Below, piece after piece: positions 18,638 through 27,511 of a DNA stretch of 64,000 nt. Below the pieces are notes generated by a model. That model had not been told where the DNA came from. It did no database searches and saw only the letters and a list, made by a program, of their open reading frames with translations. The stretch is from Acidobacterium capsulatum ATCC 51196 (GTDB taxonomy: Bacteria > Acidobacteriota > Terriglobia > Terriglobales > Acidobacteriaceae), in NCBI RefSeq assembly GCF_000022565.1, contig NC_012483.1:372001-436000 (forward strand), read 5' to 3'. The translations under genes were made by a program, and so were the position numbers. Positions within the stretch are counted from its first letter, which is position 1; the number at the start of each line of letters is the position of its first letter.

Positions 18638-18643
18638 TACACT
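18638..18643 (+). promoter_or_regulatory. Candidate -10 box for the kinase gene
   Basis: TACACT stands eight bases before the ATG at 18652, predicting a leaderless or nearly leaderless transcript. No good -35 is visible. Confidence 0.35.
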
Positions 18644-18651
18644 GAGAATGC

Positions 18652-21108
18652 ATGAAACGCAGAATGATTGAGCATTACGAACTGGTCCGCAAGCTCGGCT
18701 CCGGCGGCAGCGGTGTGGTCTACCTGGCAGAGGACACGCTGCTCATGCGCCCCGTCGTGCTCAAGGTGCTCAAGCGTGGCGCGCTCACCGCCGACCAGAT
18801 GCGCAAAACCGTTCTGCGCGAGGCCCGCATGGCCTCGGCCATCGAGCACCCCAACGTCTGCGCCATTTACGAGGTCGGTGAGCAGGACGAAGAAGCCTTC
18901 ATCGCCATGCAGTACGTGCCTGGCCAGTCCCTCGACAAGCTCATCGCCAAGGGCCCGGCCAACGTGCAGCTCACGCTCTCGGTCGGCATTCAGATCGCCG
19001 ACGGTCTCAGCGCCGCGCACACGCTCGGCATCTTCCACCGCGACCTCAAGCCTGCCAACGTCATGCTCACCGACGGCGGCCTCGTCAAAATCCTCGACTT
19101 CGGTCTCGCTCGCCGCCTCACCAAAGAGGACGCGGAGTTCGACCCCGCCAAGCCCACCCCACGGGAAAACGATCCCCTCGCCGCCACCTACACCGCGCGC
19201 GGCGGCACCATCGCCTACATGGCGCCCGAACAATTCGTCACCGGCCAGAGCAGCGTGCAGAGCGATCTCTGGGCTCTAGGCGTCATCCTCTACGAACTCG
19301 TCAGCGGCCGTCATCCTTTCTCGCGCCCCAATACGGACGAATTCCAGACCATCCGCGCCATCCAGTTCGTCGATCCCGCGCCGCTCAATGAGTGCTGCCC
19401 GCAGGTCCCGCCCGAGCTGGCCTCCATCGTCATGCACTGCCTGCAAAAGACGCCGGCCGAGCGCTATGCCAGCGCCGCCGATCTGCGCGAGGCATTGCGC
19501 ACCCTCATGAAGACGCTGCAATTTGAGACCGGCATCGTCCCCGGCGACGCGGCGGCCAATCTTCTGCCCACCATTCCCGAGCGCGAAAAGCGCGCCACCG
19601 GCCTCCTTTCACTGCTTGCCGAGCGCTTCCGCGAGTCGCAGCCTGAGCAGAATACAGACAAGGCCATCCTCGTGCTGCCGTTTCAAAATCTCGGCAGCAA
19701 AGACGTCGCGCCCCTCTACGGCTTCGCCCTCGCAGACGCCATCGGCACCCGCCTCGCACGCATGTCCTCGCTCATCGTCCGCCCGTCGAGCGCCTTGCTT
19801 CACCTGCCCATCGCTCAGATGGACCCGCTCGCCATCGGCCACCAGCTCATCGTCGATTACGTGCTCACCGGCAGCTTTCTGCGTTCCGAGAGCGGCTTTG
19901 ACCTCAACTGGCAGTTGCTCGACGTGCAGGGAGAGAGCGTGCGCGGCGGCGGCTCCATCAGCGTCGCATCGTTTGATCTCATCTCCGTCCAGACTGAGAT
20001 TTGCAACGAAGTCTTCGCCTCGCTCCAGGGCAGCGGACAACTGCGCGACCGCACCGAGCGCCTCACCATGCGTTCTGAGGCGCTCTCCGAGGGCATCTCT
20101 GAGCTTTACCTGCAGGCCAGCGCCATGCTGTCGTCGTTCATGCAGCGCACCGGCAGCCGCGCCGACCTTGACCGTGCCCGCGAAATGTTCGAGCAGGTCA
20201 CCGAGCGCGAACCCGAATACGCTCCTGGCTGGAGCGGCCTCGGCGTCACCCACATGCAGTACACCCGCCACGGCTTTGGCGGACACATGCACATCATGGC
20301 CGCGCGCCGCGCCTTTGACAAAGCGCTCCAGATCGATCCCGGCTCGGCCGACGCCAACCTCTACCGCATCTACATGCTGCTGGCACGCGGAGAAAAGGAG
20401 AGCGCCCGTCACGGCATCGAAGACATGCTCTCCAAATCCGCCCGCAACTGGAACGTCCACGTTCTCGCCGGCACCATGCTGCGGCTCGATGGCATGTATG
20501 ACGAAGCGCTCGAGCAGTTCCATCTCGCGCTCAATCTCAACCCCTCCGGCGCGCCTATGATCTACAACCATCGGGCGCGCGTCTATCAGTATCAGAACCA
20601 GCTCGACCTCGCCGAAGGCGAACTCCAGAAGGGACTCACCCTTGAGCCGCGCCATCCGCTCCTGCGCACCTCGCTCGCCTACCAGCGCATGCGCCAGGGC
20701 CAGCTTGAAGAGGCCATCGCCATGATGGAAGCCGTCCTCAAGGACGACACCAGCCTTCGCATCATCTACCCCACGCTCGCCATGTGCTACGTGCAGATCG
20801 GCCAGCGTGAGCGCGGAGCCACGCTCATCGAAGAGTCCTCCATGGCCGCCGCCGAAGCCGACAGTGAAATGGCCTATCGCCTCGCCACCTACTTCGCCGT
20901 CGATGGAGACGAGAGCGAAGCCCTTCACTGGCTTCGCCGCGCCATCTACCTCGGCAATGAAAACTATCCGTGGTTCTCCAGAAATCCCGCCTGGAACAAG
21001 CTCCGCGGCCACGCCGACTTCGAGCGCATCCTCGATGATCTCAAGCGCAGCTACCGCCGCAATCAGCGCACCTGGAAGCGTCTCTTCGACCAGCTCGGCG
21101 AAAACTAG
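18652..21108 (+). CDS. Serine/threonine protein kinase with TolB-like and TPR regions
   Basis: This 818-residue protein starts with a Hanks-type kinase domain: glycine loop LGSGGSGVV, Lys38, HRDLKPAN with catalytic Asp131, DFG at 149-151 and MAPEQ. After about residue 330 comes a stretch like the TolB/FlgO-type N-terminal domain ([10 protein letters not shown]...[13 protein letters not shown]). From about 460 to the end are TPR-like helical repeats. No transmembrane helix is evident between kinase and TPR region, unlike many PknB-type receptors. Likely a cytoplasmic signalling scaffold. Substrates are unknown. Confidence 0.93.
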   Translation: MKRRMIEHYELVRKLGSGGSGVVYLAEDTLLMRPVVLKVLKRGALTADQMRKTVLREARMASAIEHPNVCAIYEVGEQDEEAFIAMQYVPGQSLDKLIAKGPANVQLTLSVGIQIADGLSAAHTLGIFHRDLKPANVMLTDGGLVKILDFGLARRLTKEDAEFDPAKPTPRENDPLAATYTARGGTIAYMAPEQFVTGQSSVQSDLWALGVILYELVSGRHPFSRPNTDEFQTIRAIQFVDPAPLNECCPQVPPELASIVMHCLQKTPAERYASAADLREALRTLMKTLQFETGIVPGDAAANLLPTIPEREKRATGLLSLLAERFRESQPEQNTDKAILVLPFQNLGSKDVAPLYGFALADAIGTRLARMSSLIVRPSSALLHLPIAQMDPLAIGHQLIVDYVLTGSFLRSESGFDLNWQLLDVQGESVRGGGSISVASFDLISVQTEICNEVFASLQGSGQLRDRTERLTMRSEALSEGISELYLQASAMLSSFMQRTGSRADLDRAREMFEQVTEREPEYAPGWSGLGVTHMQYTRHGFGGHMHIMAARRAFDKALQIDPGSADANLYRIYMLLARGEKESARHGIEDMLSKSARNWNVHVLAGTMLRLDGMYDEALEQFHLALNLNPSGAPMIYNHRARVYQYQNQLDLAEGELQKGLTLEPRHPLLRTSLAYQRMRQGQLEEAIAMMEAVLKDDTSLRIIYPTLAMCYVQIGQRERGATLIEESSMAAAEADSEMAYRLATYFAVDGDESEALHWLRRAIYLGNENYPWFSRNPAWNKLRGHADFERILDDLKRSYRRNQRTWKRLFDQLGEN

Positions 21109-21165
21109 CAGGGGGGCTGGTCGCAGGGAGGCGCTACTCCTCACAGCCTCACGTCACTCCACGTG

Positions 21166-21345
21166 TGTCATCCCGGCCAAACGAAGTGAGTGGAGGGACC
21201 TTCATTTCCATCCCGAACTCCGTCCCCACCCGCGATGCGTCATTCTGAGCGAACCGGGCCCCCGGCGTGCGCAGCACGCTGGGGTGGAAGCGAAGAATCC
21301 CGGTAATGCCCCGGCCATTAAACGCCGCCCAAAGTTTCTCCCACC
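21166..21345. repeat. Imperfect intergenic repeat, copy B
   Basis: It begins GTGTCATCCCGGCC, includes GAAGTGAGTGGAGGGACC and TCATTCTGAGCG, then GAAGAATCCCGGTAATGC and ends AAAGTTTCTCCCACC. It shares both halves with the copy at 37178-37340. A further partial copy (GTCATTCTGAGCGAAGCG...) lies at 21472-21535. Confidence 0.75.
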
Positions 21346-21387
21346 ATTTCCACCCTCACGCCACCAAGCCTCACGTTGTTCTGAAGG

Positions 21388-21442
21388 GTACGGGCTTCAG
21401 CCCGTACATCCCCGCCACTAAAAGAAAAGAGGGCTCTAGCCC
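21388..21442. repeat. REP doublet
   Basis: GTACGGGCTTCAGCCCGTAC (21388-21407) is a perfect palindromic REP. It is followed 23 bases later by GGGCTCTAGCCC. The same two-palindrome layout is seen at 27109-27161 beside a REP-associated transposase gene; a single palindrome is at 51751-51770. Confidence 0.75.
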
Positions 21443-21631
21443 CTGAGAGAAAACCTCTCAGCAATCGATGCGTCATTCTGAGCGAAGCGAAGCAATCCGG
21501 GGCCCCCACGAATGGGTCTTCGTTCTTGGGGTTAAAACCAGACTCCCGAAAACACCTGCCCGCAAAAAAATCCATCAAACCCCTAAAGCCCCGTTCACCC
21601 TGGCCGATAACAACGCCAAGGAGGCTTCCCC

Positions 21632-21895
21632 ATGGCCGCTCGCACCATTCCTGCCTTCGCGCCTCGTTCCGTAGCGAAAGCCGCAACACGCGTCTCGCAC
21701 AGCAAACTCACCGTTCTGCCTGCCAATTCGCATCCGGCTCCCCAACTCGTCACCCCGCTCGAAAACCAGCCCGCCCCGTTTGCGCCCGCCGAAAGCCTCG
21801 GAGCCATGCGCGGCCTCGCCGCCGTCATGGTCGCTTATCTGGTCATCGCTGCCGTTGCGGTCGGCGGCATGCTTGCCTGGCACATGCTCCGTTAG
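21632..21895 (+). CDS. Small membrane protein with C-terminal helix
   Basis: This encodes 87 residues with a strong ribosome site (AAGGAGG) at a normal distance from ATG 21632. The N-terminal 55 residues are Ala/Pro-rich and basic. The C-terminus is a single hydrophobic helix (LAAVMVAYLVIAAVAVGGML) that ends at the protein end, a tail-anchor layout. No family is recognised. Confidence 0.65.
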   Translation: MAARTIPAFAPRSVAKAATRVSHSKLTVLPANSHPAPQLVTPLENQPAPFAPAESLGAMRGLAAVMVAYLVIAAVAVGGMLAWHMLR

Positions 21896-21960
21896 ACAGC
21901 GTTCTGTTTCCACCGTCGCATCGCGCCATCAGGCCCCTCTCAACAGCTCTCTTTTGCTGA

Positions 21961-21966
21961 TAGATT
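21961..21966 (+). promoter_or_regulatory. Candidate -10 box for leaderless thiS transcript
   Basis: TAGATT ends six bases before the ATG at 21973, the same geometry as at 10864-10869. The -35 region is weak. Confidence 0.4.
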
Positions 21967-21972
21967 CAAAGC

Positions 21973-22185
21973 ATGCAACTGCTCATCAACGGTCAGCCGC
22001 GCACCTTCACAGAGCTGACCCAATCCTCTTCTGTGCTCGATCTTCTTACTCTGCTCGGCCTCAAAGGCGATCGCGTCGCCCTCGAACGCAACGCAGACAT
22101 CGTCCCACGCTCCTCCTGGGCCGATACCCGCCTTGCGGAAAACGACAAAATCGAAATCGTCCACTTTGTCGGCGGCGGCTGCTGA
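21973..22185 (+). CDS. thiS: ThiS-like sulfur carrier protein
   Basis: This is a 70-residue beta-grasp protein (MQLLINGQPRTF..., VLDLLTLLGLKGDRVALERNADIVPR, IEIVHFVGGGC). ThiS carries sulfur as a C-terminal thiocarboxylate on Gly-Gly for thiazole synthesis in thiamine biosynthesis. Here the chain ends Gly-Gly-Gly-Cys rather than on Gly. No thiG, thiF or thiO lies in the window, so the gene is an orphan. Confidence 0.85.
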   Translation: MQLLINGQPRTFTELTQSSSVLDLLTLLGLKGDRVALERNADIVPRSSWADTRLAENDKIEIVHFVGGGC

Positions 22186-22231
22186 CCATCGCACGCCGGG
22201 GCCTGCCGGCGTCTCTCAGAATGCCTGAGGA

Positions 22232-23092
22232 CTATAGCCCCACACTCAGCCGTGTTCTCGGGTCCAGATAATCCCGCAGCGCATCGCCCAGAAAATTGAA
22301 CGAAAGCACGCAGCACATCACCGCAATAGCAGGGAAGACCACCGTATGCGGCGCGTCAAACAGGTGCGCGCGCGCATCATTCAGCATCGCGCCCCAGCTT
22401 GGCGTCGGCGGAGGCACGCCCAGCCCCAGAAAGCTCAACGTCGCTTCGGCCAGCACGGCGCCCGCCATGCCAATGGCCGACTGCACAATCAATGGCTGCA
22501 TAATATTCGGCAGAATGTGCCGCATAAAGATGCGCAGATCGCTCGCCCCCAGCGCCTTGGCCGCTTCCACAAACTCGCGCTCCCGCGCCGCCAGCACCTG
22601 CGCGCGCACCAGCCGCGCATAACCCACCCATCCGCCGATGGCCAGCGCCAGCACCAGGTTGATCAGTCCCGGCCCCAGAAAAGCCACAAACGCAATCGCC
22701 AGCAGAATCCCCGGCAGCGCCATGAACGCATTGATCGCAAAAATGTTGATCGTCACATCCAGCGCGCCGCCATAAAAGCCCGCCAGCCCGCCAAAAATCA
22801 GCCCCAGCAGCAGCGAAAGCGCCACCACTGAGCTGGCCACTTCCAGCGAGATGCGCGCCCCGTAAATAATCCTCGAGAGAATATCTCGCCCCAGCTCATC
22901 GGTGCCAAACCAGTGGCTGCGGCTCGGCCCGGCCAGCCGGTCCATCAGGTCAATGTGGGCGGGATTATAGGGCGCAAGCCAGGGAGCAAACAACGCGCAA
23001 ATCAGAAACAGCACCACCAGCGCCAGCCCAACGGCGGCGAGCGGCTGCTTCTTCATGCGAGACCATACGGACAATGCAGAGGTTTGTGCCAA
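22232..23092 (-). CDS. Dipeptide/oligopeptide-type ABC transporter permease (DppC/OppC family)
   Basis: This is a 286-residue inner-membrane permease with the typical short N-terminal cytoplasmic part (SRMKKQPLAAVGLALVVLF), the WFGTDELGRDILSRIIYG motif and the EAA loop (EFVEAAKALGASDLRIFMRHILPN). It has about six transmembrane helices. Normally it works with DppB, a binding protein and two ATPases. None is adjacent here, so the rest of the transporter must be encoded elsewhere, or this is a lone component. Confidence 0.92.
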   Translation of the reverse strand: MAQTSALSVWSRMKKQPLAAVGLALVVLFLICALFAPWLAPYNPAHIDLMDRLAGPSRSHWFGTDELGRDILSRIIYGARISLEVASSVVALSLLLGLIFGGLAGFYGGALDVTINIFAINAFMALPGILLAIAFVAFLGPGLINLVLALAIGGWVGYARLVRAQVLAAREREFVEAAKALGASDLRIFMRHILPNIMQPLIVQSAIGMAGAVLAEATLSFLGLGVPPPTPSWGAMLNDARAHLFDAPHTVVFPAIAVMCCVLSFNFLGDALRDYLDPRTRLSVGL

Positions 23093-23153
23093 ATCCGATC
23101 ATACTGTGGCATGCATCTCATTGCATCAGAATCTCCTTGTGAGGAACCACCCC

Positions 23154-23924
23154 ATGCGCATCCGCAAGCCTCCTGTTCTGCTCGCCATGCTCCTTCTCGC
23201 ATTCTGCGTCGTGCCGCTGCACGCGCAGCAGGCAAGCCGCAATGCCAACTGGGCGCGGCAGATCTTTCAGGCCACCAATCAGGCACGCGCCCGCCACGGT
23301 CTGCCTCCGCTCACCTGGAGCCCGTCGCTCGCCGCTGCCGCCCAGGCGCACCTCAGCGTCATGATTCATCAGCCCGATCTCTCGCATGACTATCCTGGTG
23401 AGCCACCGCTGCCAGCCCGCGCCGCCCAGGCTGGCGCACACTTTGAGACGGTCGCTGAAAACATCGCCATGGGCTACAGCGTCCCTGCCATTCAAAACGA
23501 ATGGATGCACTCGCCCGCGCATCGCGCCAACATCCTCAACCCGCGCCTCAACGCTGCCGGAGTGGCCATCATCAAACGCCGCGGCAACTTCTACGCGGTC
23601 GTCGATTTCGCCGCCGCCGTCCAGCAACGCGACGTCTCGCAGTCCACGCAGCAGGTCGCCCGGCTACTGCAGCGCATCGGTATTACCCCCGGCGGCTCCC
23701 ACGCCGCGGCCGAAGCCGCCTGCGCCCCAGACTACCGCCTTTCAGCCGGAACTCCCGTCCGCCTGCTCGTCCGCTTCACCACATCCGATCTCACTCAGCT
23801 TCCGCCGCAGGCTATTTCTCAAATCGAGAGCAGCGGAGCCACGCATGCCGCCGTCGCCATCTGTCCCTCTGACGGCTCCCAGCCCGGCTTCACCACCTAC
23901 CGCGTCGCACTCCTGCTGTACTGA
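23154..23924 (+). CDS. Secreted CAP-domain (SCP/PR1-like) protein
   Basis: This encodes 256 residues from ATG 23154, which has GAGGAA upstream; the longer frame from 23055 overlaps the divergent permease promoter region. A signal peptide (LLAMLLLAFCVVPLHA) precedes a CAP domain with NQARARHGLPPLTWSPSLAAAAQAH, HDYPGE, ENIAMGY and WMHSPAHRANILNPR. The typical cavity His and Glu are present. The last 90 residues are not recognised. Extracytoplasmic; function not known. Confidence 0.9.
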   Translation: MRIRKPPVLLAMLLLAFCVVPLHAQQASRNANWARQIFQATNQARARHGLPPLTWSPSLAAAAQAHLSVMIHQPDLSHDYPGEPPLPARAAQAGAHFETVAENIAMGYSVPAIQNEWMHSPAHRANILNPRLNAAGVAIIKRRGNFYAVVDFAAAVQQRDVSQSTQQVARLLQRIGITPGGSHAAAEAACAPDYRLSAGTPVRLLVRFTTSDLTQLPPQAISQIESSGATHAAVAICPSDGSQPGFTTYRVALLLY

Positions 23925-24080
23925 TCCGCCCGGCTCACTTGTGCTGTAGCTTTGCCAAAGCAGGGAGCCGCGCGCTTTCAGCCCACCAACACGTTTCTTC
24001 GTTCTACCCGGTTTCTGCTTCGCGGCTTCGCTACTCTCACAGGTAGACCTTCATGAACTGACCTCTACGAGCCGATTCCG

Positions 24081-25727
24081 ATGAGCGAATTCGCAGACCG
24101 CATCCGTCCCCATGCTCCCACGCGCGACGACGCCTCCGCGCGCCGCTGGATCTACGTCCCCTACGACCGCCTCACCGACGCCACCGGCCCGCTCACCGAA
24201 CAGCCCGCAAGCCAGACCGGCATCGTCATGATGGAGGCGCTCGCCAAGGCCCATCGCCGCCCCTATCACAAGAAAAAACTCGCTCTCATCCTCGCCAGCC
24301 AGCGTCACTTCGCTTTGAAGCAGGCCCGCCGTGGCATCAAGATCATCTACGAGTTCACGCCCGGCATCTTTGCCGATGGTCTCGAGCAGGCCACGCGCCA
24401 TCATCGCCTCTCCGCGCTCACCATGATGCAGCCGGCCGAGCGCGAGATGAGCCTCGATGTCGAAGAGGCCCGCGTCCGCGGCATCCCGCTCCAACTCGTC
24501 GAAGACACCACATGGTGCTCCACCGAATCCGATTTCGACTCCGTATTCGCCCCCACCACCAAACACTTCCTGATGGACCGCTTCTACCGTCGCATGCGCC
24601 AGAAGACCGGCATCCTCATGCAGCCCAATGGCGAACCCATCGGCGGCAAATACTCCTACGACGCTGAGAACCGCAGGCCCTATCGCGGTCAGCCGCCCGT
24701 GCCTGAGCGCCCGCGCTTCCATCCCGACAGCATCACACAGGAGGCGCTCCATCTCGTCGCACGCGAATTTCCCAGCCACTTTGGCACCCTCGACGGCTTT
24801 GACCTGCCGGTCACACAAGCGCAGGCCGATGAGGCATGGTCCTTCGCGCTCGAGCACCTTCTGCCGCACTTTGGTCCCTTCGAAGACGCCATGGCGCACA
24901 ATGAGCCCGATCTCTTCCACTCACGCCTCTCCGCGCTCATCAACATCAGCCGCCTGTTGCCACGCCGTCTCATTGACGATGTAGCCCGTGCCGCCCATTC
25001 TGAACGCATTCCGCTCGCCAGCGCCGAAGGCTTCATTCGCCAGATCCTCGGCTGGCGAGAATTCATGCGCCATCTCCACCGCCGCACCGACGGCTATCGC
25101 CAGCTCCCCGGCCAACGCAACAACTCCTCATCGGACGACCCCTATGCCGGCGCCGAACCATCCGCGCTCAATGCCCACCGGCCGCTGCCCGCTGCCTTCT
25201 GGGGCCGCAGGAGCGGTCTCCACTGCCTCGATACCGTCATCGATCAGGTCTGGCGCGAGGGATGGTCGCATCACATCACGCGCCTCATGGTGCTCAGCAA
25301 TCTGTCCACGCTCTTGGGCGTCTCGCCGCGCGCCCTCACTGACTGGTTCTGGATCGCCTACATCGATGCCTACGATTGGGTCGTCGAGCCGAACGTGCTC
25401 GGCATGTCTACCTTCGCTGACAATGGACTCACCGCCACCAAGCCCTACGTCAGCGGCGCTGCATACATCCATCGCATGAGCGACTACTGCGGCCATTGCC
25501 GGTACAACCCGCGCAAAGCTACCGGTGACGCTTCATGTCCCTTCACTTCGCTCTACTGGAGCTTTCTCGACCGCAACGCTGATAATCTGTCATCGAACCC
25601 GCGCATGAGTATGCCGTACGTCACTCTGCGCAAAAAGCCAGCTTCAGAATTAAACGAGCTTCGCAAAAGAGCCGCACAGGCCATCGAAGAGCTCTGCCAT
25701 GCGCAACAAGCATCGCCACAGGAGTAG
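24081..25727 (+). CDS. Iron-sulfur bacterial photolyase/cryptochrome (FeS-BCP, PhrB-like)
   Basis: This is a 548-residue FAD-binding photolyase of the FeS-BCP group, whose studied members repair (6-4) photoproducts with light. Four cysteines that match the 4Fe-4S ligands are visible: Cys382 (HCLDT), Cys470 and Cys473 (DYCGHC) and Cys486 (ASCPF). The N-terminal domain starts YVPYDRLTD, and the FAD region includes GWREFMRHLHRR and LSTLLGVSPRALTDWFW. The stop overlaps the ribosome site of the next gene, an FAD oxidoreductase, so the two are co-expressed. Confidence 0.93.
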   Translation: MSEFADRIRPHAPTRDDASARRWIYVPYDRLTDATGPLTEQPASQTGIVMMEALAKAHRRPYHKKKLALILASQRHFALKQARRGIKIIYEFTPGIFADGLEQATRHHRLSALTMMQPAEREMSLDVEEARVRGIPLQLVEDTTWCSTESDFDSVFAPTTKHFLMDRFYRRMRQKTGILMQPNGEPIGGKYSYDAENRRPYRGQPPVPERPRFHPDSITQEALHLVAREFPSHFGTLDGFDLPVTQAQADEAWSFALEHLLPHFGPFEDAMAHNEPDLFHSRLSALINISRLLPRRLIDDVARAAHSERIPLASAEGFIRQILGWREFMRHLHRRTDGYRQLPGQRNNSSSDDPYAGAEPSALNAHRPLPAAFWGRRSGLHCLDTVIDQVWREGWSHHITRLMVLSNLSTLLGVSPRALTDWFWIAYIDAYDWVVEPNVLGMSTFADNGLTATKPYVSGAAYIHRMSDYCGHCRYNPRKATGDASCPFTSLYWSFLDRNADNLSSNPRMSMPYVTLRKKPASELNELRKRAAQAIEELCHAQQASPQE

Positions 25728-25735
25728 CGGATTTT

Positions 25736-27034
25736 ATGGATGTCGTCATCGTCGGAGCTGGGGTCGCCGGTCTGCACTGCGCCCGTCTGCTCGAACAGGC
25801 CGGGCTCAACGTACTCCTGCTCGAAGCAGCCGACATTCCCGGGGGACGCATCCGTACCGATCTCGTCGAGGGCTTCCGTCTCGACCGTGGCTTTCAGGTC
25901 CTGCTCACGGCCTATCCCGAGGCGAAGCGCGCTCTCAACTATCCGGCCCTGCAACTCTGCTCCATGAAGCCCGGCGCGCTCGTTTACAAAAACGAGCGCA
26001 TGCACTACTTCGCCGACCCCTTCCGCGATCCCGGCGCAGCACTCAAGCTGGTCTTCGATCCCATCGTCTCCCTGCGTGACAAGCTGCTCGTCGCCCGCCT
26101 GCGTGGCAAAGTGCAGCAGGGCCCGTGGGAATCGCTCTTCTCCAATCCCGAAACCAGCACTCTCGAATACCTGCGCAGCTACGGCTTCAGCTCTGCCATG
26201 ATCGAATGCTTCTTCCGCCCGTTCTTCAGCGGAGTCTTTCTCGAGCGCGACCTCGCCACCAGCAGCCGCTACTTTGAGTTCCTCTTCCGCATCTTCGCGC
26301 AGGGCCTGGTGGCCGTGCCGGAGCAGGGAATGGGCGTCATCCCCCGTCAGATGGCAGAGAACCTCAAGCCGCGTACCCTCCAGACGCAGGCTCGCGTCCA
26401 TCGCATCGCGCCTGTGCTCAACGGCATCACGGTTGAGGCAGACGGCGTCGGCTCCATCATGGCCCGCGCCGTGGTGCTGGCCGCCGGACAACCGTCCGAG
26501 TCCTTCGGTCTGCCCGCCGCCGCCGCCGCCCCGGCTGTCTGGAACCGCACCACCACCTTCTATTTCGCCGCCGAGCACGCCCCTGTGCAGGAGCCCATTC
26601 TCGTCCTCAACGGCAACATGCGCGACGGCCAGCCCGCCACCGGCCCACTCAACCATCTCGCCGTCATGAGCCGCGTCTCGCCGCAATATGCGCCACCCGG
26701 CGCCGAACTCATCGCAGCGAACGTCGTCGGCACCGCACCGCAGGACCCGCAGGAACTCAACCGCCTCGCCGAACAGGTCCGCGAACAGTGCCGCCAGTGG
26801 TTTGGCGACACCGTGCGCGAGTGGAAGCTCATCGCCAGCTATCCCATCGCCCGCGCCTTGCCGCTCTCGCCTCACGTCGAATGGAACCCGGCTCCAGACG
26901 CCTCGCGCCTCTCCTCCGGCGTCTACGCCTGCGGAGACGACCATCTCTTCCCCGGCGTGCAGGGCGCGCTCATCTCGGCGCGCACCACCGCCGAATGCAT
27001 CCTCCGCGATCTAGGCGCAATCAGCACAAAATAG
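25736..27034 (+). CDS. FAD-dependent amine-oxidase/phytoene-desaturase-type oxidoreductase
   Basis: This is a 432-residue flavoprotein with an N-terminal dinucleotide-binding motif (VIVGAGVAGLHCARLLEQAG, then LEAADIPGGRIRT). The C-terminal signature ACGDDHLFPGVQGALISARTTAE closes the FAD site. It resembles protoporphyrinogen-oxidase/desaturase-like enzymes, but the substrate is unknown. The start lies 8 bases after the photolyase stop and uses GGAG within the end of that gene, so translation is probably coupled. A hairpin without T-run follows at 27053-27077. Confidence 0.88.
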   Translation: MDVVIVGAGVAGLHCARLLEQAGLNVLLLEAADIPGGRIRTDLVEGFRLDRGFQVLLTAYPEAKRALNYPALQLCSMKPGALVYKNERMHYFADPFRDPGAALKLVFDPIVSLRDKLLVARLRGKVQQGPWESLFSNPETSTLEYLRSYGFSSAMIECFFRPFFSGVFLERDLATSSRYFEFLFRIFAQGLVAVPEQGMGVIPRQMAENLKPRTLQTQARVHRIAPVLNGITVEADGVGSIMARAVVLAAGQPSESFGLPAAAAAPAVWNRTTTFYFAAEHAPVQEPILVLNGNMRDGQPATGPLNHLAVMSRVSPQYAPPGAELIAANVVGTAPQDPQELNRLAEQVREQCRQWFGDTVREWKLIASYPIARALPLSPHVEWNPAPDASRLSSGVYACGDDHLFPGVQGALISARTTAECILRDLGAISTK

Positions 27035-27052
27035 CCCCACGCTCGCACCTCG

Positions 27053-27077
27053 TCTATGGGACAGTCGTTCCATAGAC
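27053..27077. terminator. Hairpin after the photolyase operon
   Basis: GTCTATGG (27053-27060) pairs with CCATAGAC (27070-27077) around a 9-nt loop. There is no T-run, so a role in termination is only likely. Confidence 0.4.
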
Positions 27078-27108
27078 GGGAGCACTACTAAGGGAGCACT
27101 TGTATCAG

Positions 27109-27161
27109 GGCACGGCTTTAGCCGTGCCAAAAAGCCACCGAAGAAAACTGGGCTTTAGCCC
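27109..27161. repeat. REP doublet beside the REP-associated transposase
   Basis: GGCACGGCTTTAGCCGTGCC (27109-27128) is a perfect palindrome, and 21 bases later GGGCTTTAGCCC (27150-27161) forms a second one. The pair has the same layout as 21388-21442. Confidence 0.75.
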
Positions 27162-27456
27162 CTGCGCCTTGGCGGGTGGCCCACTCAAGCCTCTTTTGCT
27201 TGAGTGGGGTCATCGATGAGCGGGCACAGTCGGCCAGTGTTTGGCGGCGCGGCGCGGTCAGCAGCAGATGCACATGGTCAGGCATCACAACATATCCATA
27301 GATACAGAGCAGGTAGTCCCGGCGGATTCGCTCCCGCGCAGCTTCGAAGATAGATCGCGTCGTTGCATCAGAAAAATTTGACCGGCGATGCCGGCAGGAA
27401 AACGTGATGAAATGCGTATGTCCTGAATGGTGGAATCGCTGAACACCGGTTGGCAT
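27118..27456 (-). pseudogene. Truncated REP-associated tyrosine transposase (RAYT, Y1 family)
   Basis: The reading frame gives about 112 residues from ATG 27456. It keeps the N-terminal half of a Y1/HUH transposase: HTHFITFSC and YVVMPDHVHLLL, whose His-X-His binds metal. The rest of the family, including the catalytic Tyr helix and the FWxRxYYDH region, is missing. The frame runs into the palindromic repeat at 27180-27208 and into REP sequence. It is therefore probably inactive. Intact relatives move or maintain REP elements such as those at 27109-27161. Confidence 0.75.
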
Positions 27457-27508
27457 GGGGCTTAGATTACTCCTGTTCCCCACTCAAGCAAAGAGGCTTG
27501 AGTGGGGC
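27180..27508. repeat. Inverted copies of a hairpin repeat flanking the RAYT remnant
   Basis: CCCACTCAAGC...GCTTGAGTGGGG (27180-27208) and CCCCACTCAAGC...GCTTGAGTGGGG (27479-27508) are each palindromic. With loops CTCTTTT and AAAGAG they are inverted copies of one another. They bracket most of the transposase remnant. Confidence 0.75.
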
Positions 27509-27511
27509 ACC

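Noticed and set aside
19609-21144. Long antisense open frame under the kinase gene
   Set aside because: Same cause; the plus-strand kinase has all catalytic motifs.
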